A DNA stretch of 64,000 nt from VXPQ01 sp965248175 (GTDB lineage Bacteria; Bacteroidota; Rhodothermia; Rhodothermales; VXPQ01), in assembly GCA_965248175.1 (NCBI GenBank), contig OZ252093.1, positions 2,046,001-2,110,000 of the forward strand. The letters are read 5' to 3'. The notes beneath the pieces were generated by a model. The model was not told the DNA's origin and did no database searches. It worked only from the letters and a program-made list of their open reading frames with translations. The translations under genes were made by a program, and so were the position numbers. Below, piece after piece: positions 8,718-16,882 of the stretch. Position 1 is the first letter of the stretch. The number at the start of each line of letters is the position of its first letter.

Positions 8718-9578
8718 GTGCAAGTGGTGAATCGGAAAACCGTGGCGTTCTCGCTGATGCTGGCGGTGTTGACAGGTGCTGGCGCAGGCATCGCGACCGA
8801 GCCATCCACTTCGGTGGGGTGGGTGTTCGGCGCAGCAACGTTTTTACTTGTGGCAGGCTGGGGAGCCCGGCATCCATTGCGCCGCTTCCTGGCCGTACGC
8901 AAGCCGTTGTCCCCGGCTGTGGCCGGGTGGTTAAGGGCGGATTTTCCCTTCTATCGTTATGTCGAACGGGAGCGGTTCGAGAGCGATATGAAAATCATCC
9001 TTTCCGAATGGACGTTCGAAGGCGTAGAAGGAGTGGAGGTCACCGATGAGCTGAGGGCAGCAGTAGCAGCCGGCGCCGCGCTTCTTCTGCATGGCAGGCC
9101 GGATCGGGAATGGCCTTCGCGCTGCACGATACTATTGTATCCGGACCGTTTCGACGATGCGTATACAGCCGGCGAGGAAGGGGAATTCGAAGGAATGGCG
9201 CATTCGCAGGGACCGGTGATTCTTTCCGTGGACTCCGTTCGTCAGGGATGGGAGAATCCGGCAGACGGCCATAATGTGGTGCTTCACGAAATGGCCCACC
9301 TGCTCGATTACGAAAGCAACTTTGCCAACGGGGCGCCGTCCCTCATTGCTTCGGAGTCTGCGGCAGCCTGGCGGGAACTGGTGCGCAAGGAGATACGGCG
9401 CGTACGTATAGGGCGATCCATGCTGCGGCGTTATGCGGCTCAGGACCCGGCGGAATTATTCGCCGTAGCCGTGGAAAATTTTTTCGAACGCCCCGAGCTC
9501 ATGGCGAGGAGACATCCGGAATTGTTTGCGGCGCTCAGGAATATCTTCCGGATCGATCCGCTGACATGGGATTCGTGA
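8718..9578 (+). CDS. mtfA: MtfA-like zinc-dependent peptidase with N-terminal membrane segments
   Basis: Putative M90-family metallopeptidase. The zinc motif HEMAH is at 190-194 and the third ligand is probably Glu246 in AAQDPAELFAV, both as in MtfA, which in E. coli titrates the repressor Mlc. Unlike E. coli MtfA (265 residues, soluble), this protein of about 286 residues starts with two hydrophobic stretches (about 10-27 and 33-49), so it is probably anchored with a cytosolic catalytic domain. No ATG lies near the expected N-terminus. I chose GTG at 8718; GTG at 8724/8727 or ATG at 8757 are possible. It is convergent with rpmA. The substrate is unknown. Confidence 0.82.
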   Translation: MQVVNRKTVAFSLMLAVLTGAGAGIATEPSTSVGWVFGAATFLLVAGWGARHPLRRFLAVRKPLSPAVAGWLRADFPFYRYVERERFESDMKIILSEWTFEGVEGVEVTDELRAAVAAGAALLLHGRPDREWPSRCTILLYPDRFDDAYTAGEEGEFEGMAHSQGPVILSVDSVRQGWENPADGHNVVLHEMAHLLDYESNFANGAPSLIASESAAAWRELVRKEIRRVRIGRSMLRRYAAQDPAELFAVAVENFFERPELMARRHPELFAALRNIFRIDPLTWDS

Positions 9579-9613
9579 ACAGTGCGTGTTGATGCGCCAT
9601 GCGTGCGGCGCAA

Positions 9614-9874
9614 TCATTCTCCCTCGAGATCAACATGCACGAACCGTCGTCCAGCACGACCGCGCGAGAAGCGCACGGTTCCGTTTGACTTGGCGAACAA
9701 CGTGTCGTCGCCGCCGTGACCGACATTGCGACCAGGGTGAAACCGGGTTCCGCGCTGACGCACGATAATGCCGCCAGCATGGATGGATTGGCCGGCGTAG
9801 ACTTTCACCCCCAGCATTTTGGGGTTCGAGTCACGGCCATTCTTTGTGGAACCTACGCCTTTTTTATGCGCCAT
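9614..9874 (-). CDS. rpmA: 50S ribosomal protein L27
   Basis: Ribosomal protein at the peptidyl-transferase centre of the large subunit. It has 86 residues beginning MAHKKGVGSTKNGRDSNPK and containing GVKVYAGQSIHAGGIIVRQRGT, essentially the textbook L27 sequence. The N-terminal extension cleaved in Firmicutes is absent. It follows rplU on the same strand after 48 bp, the conserved L21-L27 order, and is surely co-transcribed with it. Confidence 0.98.
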   Translation of the reverse strand: MAHKKGVGSTKNGRDSNPKMLGVKVYAGQSIHAGGIIVRQRGTRFHPGRNVGHGGDDTLFAKSNGTVRFSRGRAGRRFVHVDLEGE

Positions 9875-9922
9875 GACGGCTTTTTCGATTTAGTGGTAAA
9901 AACGCTCTGTCGAAGCGGGATT

Positions 9923-10714
9923 TCAGGAAGCGGCTTCGTTTTCGGGATGGATGGCCTCCCCGGTGGGCTCAGGGGTAGGCTTCTTCCTGGCGGTTTTTGC
10001 GGCGGTACCGGCTTCTTTTGCCTTGCCTGCCGTCTTCTTTGCGGCGGTATCGGCTTCCTTTGCTATGCCTGCCGTCTTCTTTGCAGCGGCGCCGGCTTCT
10101 TTCGCTTTACCCGCCGGCTTCTTTGCGGCGGCGCCGGCTTCCTTTGCTATGCCTGCCGTCTTCTTTGCAGCGGCGCCGGCTTCTTTTGCCTTGCCCGCCG
10201 TCTTCTTTGCAGCGGTACCGGCTTCCTTTACTGTGCCTGCTGTCTTCTTTGCGGCGGTATCGGCTTCCTTTGCTTTACCCGCCGTCTTCTTTGCAGCGGT
10301 ACCGGCTTCCTTTGCTTTACCCGCCGTCTTCTTTGCAGCGGTACCGGCTTCCTTTACTGTGCCTGCTGTCTTCTTTGCGGCGGTTTTCTTTTCCTTTTCG
10401 CCGCCGGGGGACAGGCTCCCGATTTCAATGCGCGTATAGGGCTGGCGATGCCCACGCTTTACCTTGAATCGCTTGCGTTTTTTCTTGCGAAAGACAACTA
10501 TTTTGTCGCCCTTGACATGCTCGAGGATAGTCGCCTTGACGGAGGCGTCAGGTACCACCGGTGCTCCGATCCGTACCCCATCGCTCCCGGCTATCAGCAG
10601 TACGCGGTCGAATGTAACGGAGTCGTTCGCGTTTCCTTCCAGATGTGGGACAATCAGCCGATCTTTTTCGCGAACCGAAAATTGCTTGCCGGCAATTTCT
10701 ACGATGGCATACAT
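9923..10714 (-). CDS. rplU: 50S ribosomal protein L21 with a repeat-expanded Lys/Ala tail
   Basis: Residues 1-105 are a normal L21 (MYAIVEIAGKQF at the start, FRKKKRKRFKVKRGHRQPYT at 75-94), a 23S rRNA-binding protein. The whole protein is 263 residues, against about 103 for the family. The extra 158 residues consist of nine 14-residue tandem units (112-237; consensus AAKKTAGKAKEAGT) plus an acidic end (PEPTGEAIHPENEAAS). The composition resembles histone H1-like bacterial tails. The start at 10714 is supported by an A/G-rich stretch (AAGAAGAGAAAAGA) before the ATG. The frame is open upstream for 53 more codons, but those show no L21 similarity. rpmA lies directly downstream. Confidence 0.95.
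   Translation of the reverse strand: MYAIVEIAGKQFSVREKDRLIVPHLEGNANDSVTFDRVLLIAGSDGVRIGAPVVPDASVKATILEHVKGDKIVVFRKKKRKRFKVKRGHRQPYTRIEIGSLSPGGEKEKKTAAKKTAGTVKEAGTAAKKTAGKAKEAGTAAKKTAGKAKEADTAAKKTAGTVKEAGTAAKKTAGKAKEAGAAAKKTAGIAKEAGAAAKKPAGKAKEAGAAAKKTAGIAKEADTAAKKTAGKAKEAGTAAKTARKKPTPEPTGEAIHPENEAAS
10004..10381 (-). repeat. Nine 42-bp tandem repeats inside rplU
   Basis: Nine contiguous in-frame units of 42 bp encode residues 112-237 of L21. Units differ at a few codons (KAK, TVK or IAK in the middle; AGT, AGA or ADT at the end; one KKPAG). Unit length is strictly kept, so copy number can change without shifting frame. There are no spacers, which rules out a CRISPR array. Confidence 0.93.
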
Positions 10715-10960
10715 ATTCTTTTCTCTTCTTTTGGGCGCCGGATTGGGTACCGGCGCGAGAGCGTGTCTTCCTGTGACAACGGATTCATGCCTGCGGCGTT
10801 GAAGGTGCTTTCGGAACAGGCCTTCGTAGTGTTTGTCTCCGGCCTTACGGTTGCCGCATTGAATGCGCAGCATAATCTTACAAAGTAAAAAATTTCATGT
10901 TCCGCATAGTCGCATCATCCTGATGCTATGCAGAAAAGAGCCCTCCATTGTAAGAATATC

Positions 10961-11620
10961 ATGAACATAAACCTGCCCATGTCCGGCCTGAACATCCGGC
11001 CGGGAAAAGTGCTGTGCATCGGGCGCAACTATGCCGCGCACGTTGCCGAAATGCGGAGCAACATGCCTGTGGCGCCGGTAATTTTTCTAAAGCCTCCGAC
11101 CGCTCTGGTTGGGCACGGTGGAGAAGTGCTGCTGCCGCCTGCCTCGCAGGATGTGCATCATGAGGTGGAGCTGGTCGCCGTCATTGGGAAAAAGGGAAAG
11201 AACATTCCCGTGTCCGATGCACTGAATCATGTGGAGGGGTACGCGCTCGGAATCGATATGACGGCTCGGGATCTGCAGGCCGAGGCCAAGCGATGCGGTC
11301 TTCCCTGGTCGGTTGCAAAGGGATTCGACACCTTTGCTCCATTAGGCGCCTTCACACCTGCCCGCGACATTTCCGATCCTCGCGACCTCTGTATTTCCCT
11401 GCACGTAAATGGTGTGCTACGGCAGCAGGGGAATGTTTCCCGCATGCTGTTTGGCGTGGACGAACTCGTTGCGTATGCCTCGTCCATCTTTACGTTGATG
11501 CCTGGCGACCTTATGTATACGGGTACGCCGGAGGGCGTTGCGGCCGTGGAAGACGGTGACCGGCTTGTGGCGAAGGGAACGGGTTTGCAGGATCTGACGG
11601 TGGATGTGCGGCGCATATAA
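10961..11620 (+). CDS. Fumarylacetoacetate hydrolase (FAH) family protein
   Basis: Probable metal-dependent C-C hydrolase or decarboxylase of the FAHD1/YcgM type, acting on acylpyruvates or oxaloacetate. From the ATG at 10961 it has 219 residues, the size of E. coli YcgM. CIGRNYAAHVAEM, then HHEVELVAVIGKKG with the metal-binding acidic residues, then AKGFDTFAPLG and GDLMYTGTPEGVA are the family motifs. An ATG at 10928 would add 11 residues without similarity. It is divergent from rplU and convergent with greA (21 bp between stops). The exact substrate is not readable from sequence. Confidence 0.88.
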   Translation: MNINLPMSGLNIRPGKVLCIGRNYAAHVAEMRSNMPVAPVIFLKPPTALVGHGGEVLLPPASQDVHHEVELVAVIGKKGKNIPVSDALNHVEGYALGIDMTARDLQAEAKRCGLPWSVAKGFDTFAPLGAFTPARDISDPRDLCISLHVNGVLRQQGNVSRMLFGVDELVAYASSIFTLMPGDLMYTGTPEGVAAVEDGDRLVAKGTGLQDLTVDVRRI

Positions 11621-11641
11621 GCCCGGAAGCGGGCCTGCGCA

Positions 11642-12127
11642 TTACCGGCTTATTGCGAGGACTTCCATTTTTACCTTACCTGCCGGTACGTCAACCTCTA
11701 TGACGTCGCCGGGCGCTTTTCCAAGAAGCGCGCTCCCGATCGGGCTTGTAACGGAGATTCTTCCCGTTCGGATGTCTGCCTCCGCCGCTGAAACCAACTG
11801 GAAGGTTTGCTCGGAACCCGTTCCATGATTTTTAACACGAACGTTCGATAGAATATATGCCTTGTCGGGGTCTACCTGCTTCTCGTCCACGAGGCGAGCT
11901 TGCGAGACCGTCGTTTCCATTCTGGCAATCCGTGCTTCGAGCAGCCCCTGTGCTTCTTTGGCGGCATCATACTCGGCATTCTCGGACAGGTCGCCTTTTT
12001 CCCGTGCTTCCTGAATAGATCTGGAAATACGGGTACGCTCTTTTGTCTTCAGGAAGCGAAGTTCCTTGTTGAGTTTGTCGAGTCCTTCCCGAGTCAGGTA
12101 TACAATATGTGAGCCTTGGGTGGAGAT
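11642..12127 (-). CDS. greA: Transcription elongation factor GreA, apparently with a non-AUG start
   Basis: Rescues backtracked RNA polymerase by stimulating transcript cleavage. The coiled-coil N-terminal part is clear (YLTREGLDKLNKEL, then EAREKGDLSENAEYDAAKEAQG with the acidic tip), as is the FKBP-like C-terminal domain (ITSPIGSALLGKAPGD-type motif near the end). No ATG, GTG or TTG lies in frame between the upstream stop (TAA about 18 bases above 12127) and the conserved region; the first internal ATG at 11920 would delete the whole coiled coil. ATC at 12127, preceded by GGAACG, gives 161 residues with the natural-looking N-terminus STQGSHIVYLT. ATT at 12106 gives 154. GreA is normally about 158 residues. 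I use 12127; a sequencing error cannot be excluded. Confidence 0.85.
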   Translation of the reverse strand: MSTQGSHIVYLTREGLDKLNKELRFLKTKERTRISRSIQEAREKGDLSENAEYDAAKEAQGLLEARIARMETTVSQARLVDEKQVDPDKAYILSNVRVKNHGTGSEQTFQLVSAAEADIRTGRISVTSPIGSALLGKAPGDVIEVDVPAGKVKMEVLAISR

Positions 12128-12265
12128 ACGCGTTCCGAATGGTTAACGAACAGAATGGATAACAATGTGGGAGCGGAGCGGCAGGCGCGCAGGTCGCAGA
12201 AACGCTCCAAATAAAACGATCTCAAAGAGGTCTGATAAACGTATATCCAGTGTTATCTGTTCCGA

Positions 12266-12820
12266 TCACCAGCCCGGTCGCTTTGTGGGCTGCCGTGTGG
12301 GTTTGGTCCGATTTTTATCCTGTGTATTTCGAGTGCGCTTGCCCGGGTTGTCGAGCAGACGGCGAGAGGTCCAATATGCGGATTGCCAGTATGCCTGATC
12401 CAGAGAAGACAGGGTAACGCCTTGCGATGTGGAAGCGTGCGTGAAGGTCCCGTTTCCCAGATAGATACCCACGTGTCGTGAGGCGCCTGGTGGTCGGAAA
12501 AACACAAGATCTCCGGCCTTCAGTTGCGCCGGCTGCACCCGGCGCCCTTCCCGGCCCTGATCCGCAGTGGAGCGCGGAATATCGATCCCGAAAGCATCGG
12601 CATACACGTGCTGCACAAACGCCGAACAATCGATTCCCCTCGCCGTCGTGCCACCCAGCAGATATGGGGTTCCTCGCCAGCGGGCGTACTGGGCGCGAAC
12701 GCGAGTTTCAACCGTCCCTGATTTGTTTGTTGCACCGGACGATGCGCATCCGGAAACAAGCAGGAAAAGCACCAACCCAGCCAGGAGACAGGGCCTACGA
12801 TTCTTTAGAAAATTCCTCAT
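12266..12820 (-). CDS. NlpC/P60-family cell-wall endopeptidase, lipoprotein
   Basis: Likely murein gamma-D-glutamyl-diaminopimelate hydrolase, anchored in a membrane by lipid. From the ATG at 12820 the protein has 184 residues. A signal peptide ends in the lipobox LVSGC with lipidated Cys25. The NlpC/P60 domain carries Cys65 (GIDCSAFV), His116 (RHVGIYLG) and His128 (FTHAST), the expected Cys-His-His set. The last 25 residues are very basic. An upstream frame of ten codons is open but lacks signal features. It lies upstream of greA on the same strand and is divergent from the bacilliredoxin gene. Confidence 0.92.
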   Translation of the reverse strand: MRNFLKNRRPCLLAGLVLFLLVSGCASSGATNKSGTVETRVRAQYARWRGTPYLLGGTTARGIDCSAFVQHVYADAFGIDIPRSTADQGREGRRVQPAQLKAGDLVFFRPPGASRHVGIYLGNGTFTHASTSQGVTLSSLDQAYWQSAYWTSRRLLDNPGKRTRNTQDKNRTKPTRQPTKRPGW

Positions 12821-13050
12821 GACGGCATTTCCGGCACGTGCTGGGTACAATCAAAAGGGAGGAACCGACAGGGGAAACGCTTCTTGCGTTGTTTTGCCGT
12901 TTTCGTGCGGTGCGGGATCAAAGGAAAGGCATGCAGGTACCTGCATGCAAAGATACGGCATAGGTGTTATGCGATGCATACGCAAGCAGTCCGTTGCGCC
13001 AGTATGCCGTCCCCGACTGTTTTTATCGACCCACTCAACCTTGTGGTATC

Positions 13051-13572
13051 ATGCCTTATCCCGAAGCCCTTGTAACGCCCATGCGGCAGGAACTCGTGCA
13101 ACTGGGCATCGAAGAATTGCTCGATGCGGAGGCGGTCGAGAAATCTCTTGAGGAAAGCAAGCAGGGAACTACGCTTGTCGTCATCAACACGGTATGCGGC
13201 TGCGCTGCTTCAAGTGCTCGCCCGGCAATAGCTATGGCGCTCCGTAATCCCGTGCAACCCGATCGGAAAGTAACCGTGTTTGCGGGTCAGGATCTCGAAG
13301 CCACTGCTCGCCTGCGCGAGCATTTCGTGGGCATTCCGGCCTCGTCGCCGTTCTTTGCACTGCTGAAGGAAGGCGAGCCGGTGTATGTTATGGAGCGCCG
13401 CCATATCGAGGGGCGCAGCGCCAGTGCGATAGCCAGCGATCTTGTACATGGATTCGACGCGTATTGCGCCGATGCCGGGTCTAACGATGTGCAGCCTGGT
13501 GTCGCCGAGAATTCAGAACCTGTCAACGTGGAAGGGAACGGATTACCGCCTACGTTTCGCTCTATCCTGTGA
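13051..13572 (+). CDS. BrxA/BrxB-family bacilliredoxin
   Basis: Small thiol-disulfide protein related to YphP/YqiW, which removes bacillithiol from proteins in Firmicutes. It has 173 residues and starts MPYPEALVTPMRQEL, typical for the family. The redox motif is Cys49-Gly50-Cys51 in NTVCGCAASSARPA. The C-terminal about 30 residues after GFDAYC extend beyond the usual about 145-residue size and show no recognisable motif. Whether this organism makes bacillithiol cannot be seen here. It is convergent with the flippase gene (22 bp between stops). Confidence 0.9.
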   Translation: MPYPEALVTPMRQELVQLGIEELLDAEAVEKSLEESKQGTTLVVINTVCGCAASSARPAIAMALRNPVQPDRKVTVFAGQDLEATARLREHFVGIPASSPFFALLKEGEPVYVMERRHIEGRSASAIASDLVHGFDAYCADAGSNDVQPGVAENSEPVNVEGNGLPPTFRSIL

Positions 13573-13594
13573 CGGATACGTTCTGAATTCCTGA

Positions 13595-15097
13595 TTATTG
13601 TTCGTGTTTGTCGTTCTGGCTCGTCGCCGGGGTTTCGTTCGCCCCTGGCCACATTTTTTCCCGCCATACGATGAAACCGAAGTAGGCTATGCCTGCCACG
13701 ACCGCTGTCAGGGCAACTGCCCACACAGGCAATATCCCTCGGATGAGCCAGACACATGCCACCGGGGGCAGCGCGATAAGGGCATAGCGAATATAAGTGC
13801 TTCCGGCGCGTCGCAAGGACACTCCCGCATACTTCAGCATTGCGGCGATCTGGAAGATGCGTGCGAATGCCCCGGCGCAGGCCATCAGGCCCATCGTAAG
13901 CAGGACGTTTCCCGTGGTTCCTCCCCAGGCCAGGGCAGCCGCGAGAAGAAGAAACGATCCAATGCTGATTCCCAATTCCGCACGTTGCAGTTCGAGGATG
14001 TCGAAGAGCCGCGTGAGCGGGGAGGCTACGGCGCTCAGAAAGAACCAGCAGGCAAGGTACTGTTCGTAGGCGCCGGCTACGCGCCAGTTAGCTCCGAAGA
14101 CGAATGCAAACAATTCCGGACCGACAGCCACAAGCAGCAGGCAGGGAAACATACCGATCATGACCAGGCGCGCATGCACGTTTTCCGTAAAACCAGCCAG
14201 TCGGTTTTCCCGGTAGGCTGTTGTGCCGTCTACGAAAAAAACCTGCGCTACCGCCGTTCCGATGAGACTCAGCGGGATCGCCAGCACGGCGAAGGCGCGT
14301 CCGTACAGGCCTGTTACCTCCCATCCAAAATAGATCGGGAGCAGGAGCACCGGCAGGCGCCCCAACACGCTATTCAGCAAAGAGGAGGGCATGGCGTACA
14401 AGGGGAACCGCCGGTAGCGCCGGGCCACGGATCGGAGTTCGGTCATCGAAGGGCGCCGGACGCCAGGCGTTCTGGTGCGGCGCAGGAGCGCTGCCCCGAA
14501 ATACGCCGCCCCCAGCGCCTGCCCGGCTATGAACCCTCCAATCAATCCGCCTGCGCCGAGGTTCGTACCTGCGCCGAGGCCAATGCGGCTGGAAATTATG
14601 GCTATCTTGTTGGTTGCTTCAGCGCCGGTAATCGTACGAAACGCCCGTTTACGCGTGAGCCATGCTTCGGCGAGTTTTCCGAACCGTATCAGCAGCAACA
14701 CGGGCGCAACCAGCCACAACCAGGGGGTTATCTCTTCAGGGGCGCCCAGCAGGGAGGAAATTTCCCGGCTCCATATCGATGCCACGGCTACAATGACTGT
14801 GACGCCAATCGTGAGGATTCCCACCAACCACAGGACGGTGCGCGCCCTCTTGTCGCTTTCGGGCAGCATGACGGCGTCGTCGTAGCGTAAGGCCGCAAAC
14901 CCCGTGAGGATACTCACGATCGTTACGAAATAATCGGAGATTCCAAAGGCTTCGGTTGTGAATAAGCGGGTGAGTACCGGAAGAGCCAGATACGAGATGA
15001 CGAACGTAACCGCCGTACCGGAAAGAAGGGTCATTACGGGCCCGCGAAATCCTTCCCGCGCATAGAACTGTCCGATCCAGGTCCGTAGGTTCTTCAT
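13595..15097 (-). CDS. Wzx-like polysaccharide flippase (MOP/MVF superfamily)
   Basis: Integral membrane protein of 500 residues with about 12-14 hydrophobic helices and short loops, beginning with an amphipathic N-terminus and the pair FVISYLALPVLTRLFTTEAFGISDYF, characteristic of O-antigen/exopolysaccharide flippases. It probably moves lipid-linked glycan units across the inner membrane. Its start overlaps the end of the upstream gene by 4 bp (ATGA), so the two are translationally coupled. With the two genes upstream it forms a small envelope-glycan group. Substrate unknown. Confidence 0.85.
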   Translation of the reverse strand: MKNLRTWIGQFYAREGFRGPVMTLLSGTAVTFVISYLALPVLTRLFTTEAFGISDYFVTIVSILTGFAALRYDDAVMLPESDKRARTVLWLVGILTIGVTVIVAVASIWSREISSLLGAPEEITPWLWLVAPVLLLIRFGKLAEAWLTRKRAFRTITGAEATNKIAIISSRIGLGAGTNLGAGGLIGGFIAGQALGAAYFGAALLRRTRTPGVRRPSMTELRSVARRYRRFPLYAMPSSLLNSVLGRLPVLLLPIYFGWEVTGLYGRAFAVLAIPLSLIGTAVAQVFFVDGTTAYRENRLAGFTENVHARLVMIGMFPCLLLVAVGPELFAFVFGANWRVAGAYEQYLACWFFLSAVASPLTRLFDILELQRAELGISIGSFLLLAAALAWGGTTGNVLLTMGLMACAGAFARIFQIAAMLKYAGVSLRRAGSTYIRYALIALPPVACVWLIRGILPVWAVALTAVVAGIAYFGFIVWREKMWPGANETPATSQNDKHEQ

Positions 15098-16866
15098 ATC
15101 GTTGCATTCGAATCTGCGGGGGACGGAGAGCGTCCTGCGCGGGATTTCCCGGAACGGTCTGATTCGTCCGGATGGTCGGACGATCCGGCGGCGGGTTTGG
15201 ACGTATCCGGCTTGTTGCTTTCTCCGTTGTCCGAACGCTCATACACAAACAGATTTCCCGCGGTAAATACCTGCCGGAATGCAGAGAGCGGTTCGGGTAG
15301 CGGCGTGCTCCGGAGCACATGGCGGAATTCGTACTGTTGCCCGAGTTCGACAAGCTGGCGCTCGGTTAGCGACTCGAAGGCGGTGTCCAGCCTGTAGAGC
15401 AAGTCCGGCGCACCACGTTCCGGCCGGCCGACCGGCGCCAGATCGGTCAGGCGTTCAAACCATGTAATCATATGCCGGTCCGTGAACGGGATAGCCTTGT
15501 GGTTCACCACGATGGCCCGCTGAGCCTCCGACCGGAAGCTGGACAAGGAGGGAGGCGTTGCAAATGTTGCATCGTGCGGTGTGTGCGTCTGTACCCATTT
15601 CTGCACCGCGCCTATTGGGGCAGCGGCCCTCTGCCATGGGCCTACGTGGTTGTGCAGGTATCCGTTTCCGGGCAGGGTGAGCACCATGGCAGCACCCCAG
15701 GCTGCGGCGACCGCGACGGCCCCGATGCGTTCATGACCCAAAAACACATGCAGCATCCGGCGGATTCCATGGGGTAACAAGGCGCTTGCTGCACTTCCTG
15801 CCACAATGACCAGAAGCACCTTTGCCAGGACGGTTGCCTTGAACAGTTGCAACTTCGTAATCGCCAGCACGGGAATGATCTCCGTGAAGATCCATCCTGC
15901 TACGCAGAATCCGGCTATTGCAGCAAGGATGCGCAGAAGAAATTTCTTATCGTGGAGTTGTTTCCGGAGCGGTTGCCATGCAAGGGCCGCGAGCCCCGCG
16001 CCGGCAATCAAAGCGAACCCCAACATTCTTTTAGCATGGAACGACCCAAGCAGATAGTGATGTGGATTCCGGAATTCCGCCATAATGTAGAATAGCGAGG
16101 GGTCCGCTTCCTGCGGCGTCGTTGCAAGAACCTGCTGATAGAAAATCGGCCCAAGCGTCGGCATGGCACAGGCCGCAAACACGAGGGTGAATGCGGCAAG
16201 GCTTCGCAAAGGGCGTTTTCGCTCCTGCACCCAGGCCAGGAACTGGATGATACACAGGAGGGCGGCAAGTTGAAGCCCCACAAGTGCGTGCATCCAGCAG
16301 GTAACGCCAAGAAGTGCGGCCGCTGCAAGCGGGCGGGATTTCAGAAAAAGATATATAGCAAGGCCCCCGAGCGCCCAGCCGGCCATACTGGGGACGAGCA
16401 TGCTATGCACCAGGTCATTGCCTCCCAGTGTCCATACCGGGGTGGCTACAAGCGTCACGAACACCGCCCCCGAAGCAACGAGGCGATCCGCGGTGAAGTA
16501 CCAGGCGATTTTCCATACAGCCCACGCAATGCACAGCCAGCAAACTGCATACAGTAACAATACGGCAAGCCAGATGGGCATGATCGCCGAACAGGCCTGC
16601 ACAAGCCATACAAAGTAGGTGCGTACGCTGAATTCGGTGGCTTGAATGCGTACGAGCCAGTCTTCGGCAAACAGTGCCGGATCCAACCGGTGAAGCAGAT
16701 ACGGAATGAATTCGTCCTGATCACTGTGGGCATAATCGTATCCGAAGCGCAAAAAATAACAGAGCAGGGCGCCAGCCAGTACAAAGAGTGGGGGACGGGA
16801 GTCCACTCTTTGCCGACTACGATCGTCTTTATTGTGCCGATCTGTTCGAAAAGTCGGGATATGCAT
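15094..16866 (-). CDS. Multi-pass membrane protein (DUF6798-like), envelope glycan context
   Basis: The 590-residue protein has about ten hydrophobic helices up to residue about 400, then a soluble C-terminal part. The soluble part contains HTPHDATFATPPSLSSFRSEAQRAIVVN, which resembles the extracytoplasmic domain of DUF6798 and some GT-C-like membrane proteins. The early loop YAHSDQDEFIPYL resembles the first acidic loop of GT-C glycosyltransferases. The last 50 residues are low complexity (Ser, Asp, Arg). Coupled to the flippase by a 4-bp overlap and 16 bp downstream of a GNAT/FemAB-like gene. A role in glycan transfer or assembly is inference; the catalytic function is not established. Confidence 0.7.
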   Translation of the reverse strand: MHIPTFRTDRHNKDDRSRQRVDSRPPLFVLAGALLCYFLRFGYDYAHSDQDEFIPYLLHRLDPALFAEDWLVRIQATEFSVRTYFVWLVQACSAIMPIWLAVLLLYAVCWLCIAWAVWKIAWYFTADRLVASGAVFVTLVATPVWTLGGNDLVHSMLVPSMAGWALGGLAIYLFLKSRPLAAAALLGVTCWMHALVGLQLAALLCIIQFLAWVQERKRPLRSLAAFTLVFAACAMPTLGPIFYQQVLATTPQEADPSLFYIMAEFRNPHHYLLGSFHAKRMLGFALIAGAGLAALAWQPLRKQLHDKKFLLRILAAIAGFCVAGWIFTEIIPVLAITKLQLFKATVLAKVLLVIVAGSAASALLPHGIRRMLHVFLGHERIGAVAVAAAWGAAMVLTLPGNGYLHNHVGPWQRAAAPIGAVQKWVQTHTPHDATFATPPSLSSFRSEAQRAIVVNHKAIPFTDRHMITWFERLTDLAPVGRPERGAPDLLYRLDTAFESLTERQLVELGQQYEFRHVLRSTPLPEPLSAFRQVFTAGNLFVYERSDNGESNKPDTSKPAAGSSDHPDESDRSGKSRAGRSPSPADSNATI

Positions 16867-16882
16867 CGGTTGTACGATGACG

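Noticed and set aside
10004..10381. Regular repeat array that could suggest a CRISPR
   Set aside because: Repeats are contiguous, in frame, without spacers and encode the L21 tail.
9716..10888. 390-residue Cys/Gly-rich plus-strand open frame
   Set aside because: It is the antisense of rplU-rpmA and its repetitive character is only the mirror of the L21 repeats.
13598..14890. Long plus-strand frame (430 codons) opposite the flippase
   Set aside because: Antisense shadow with no membrane or domain pattern; the minus-strand gene has a clear flippase profile.
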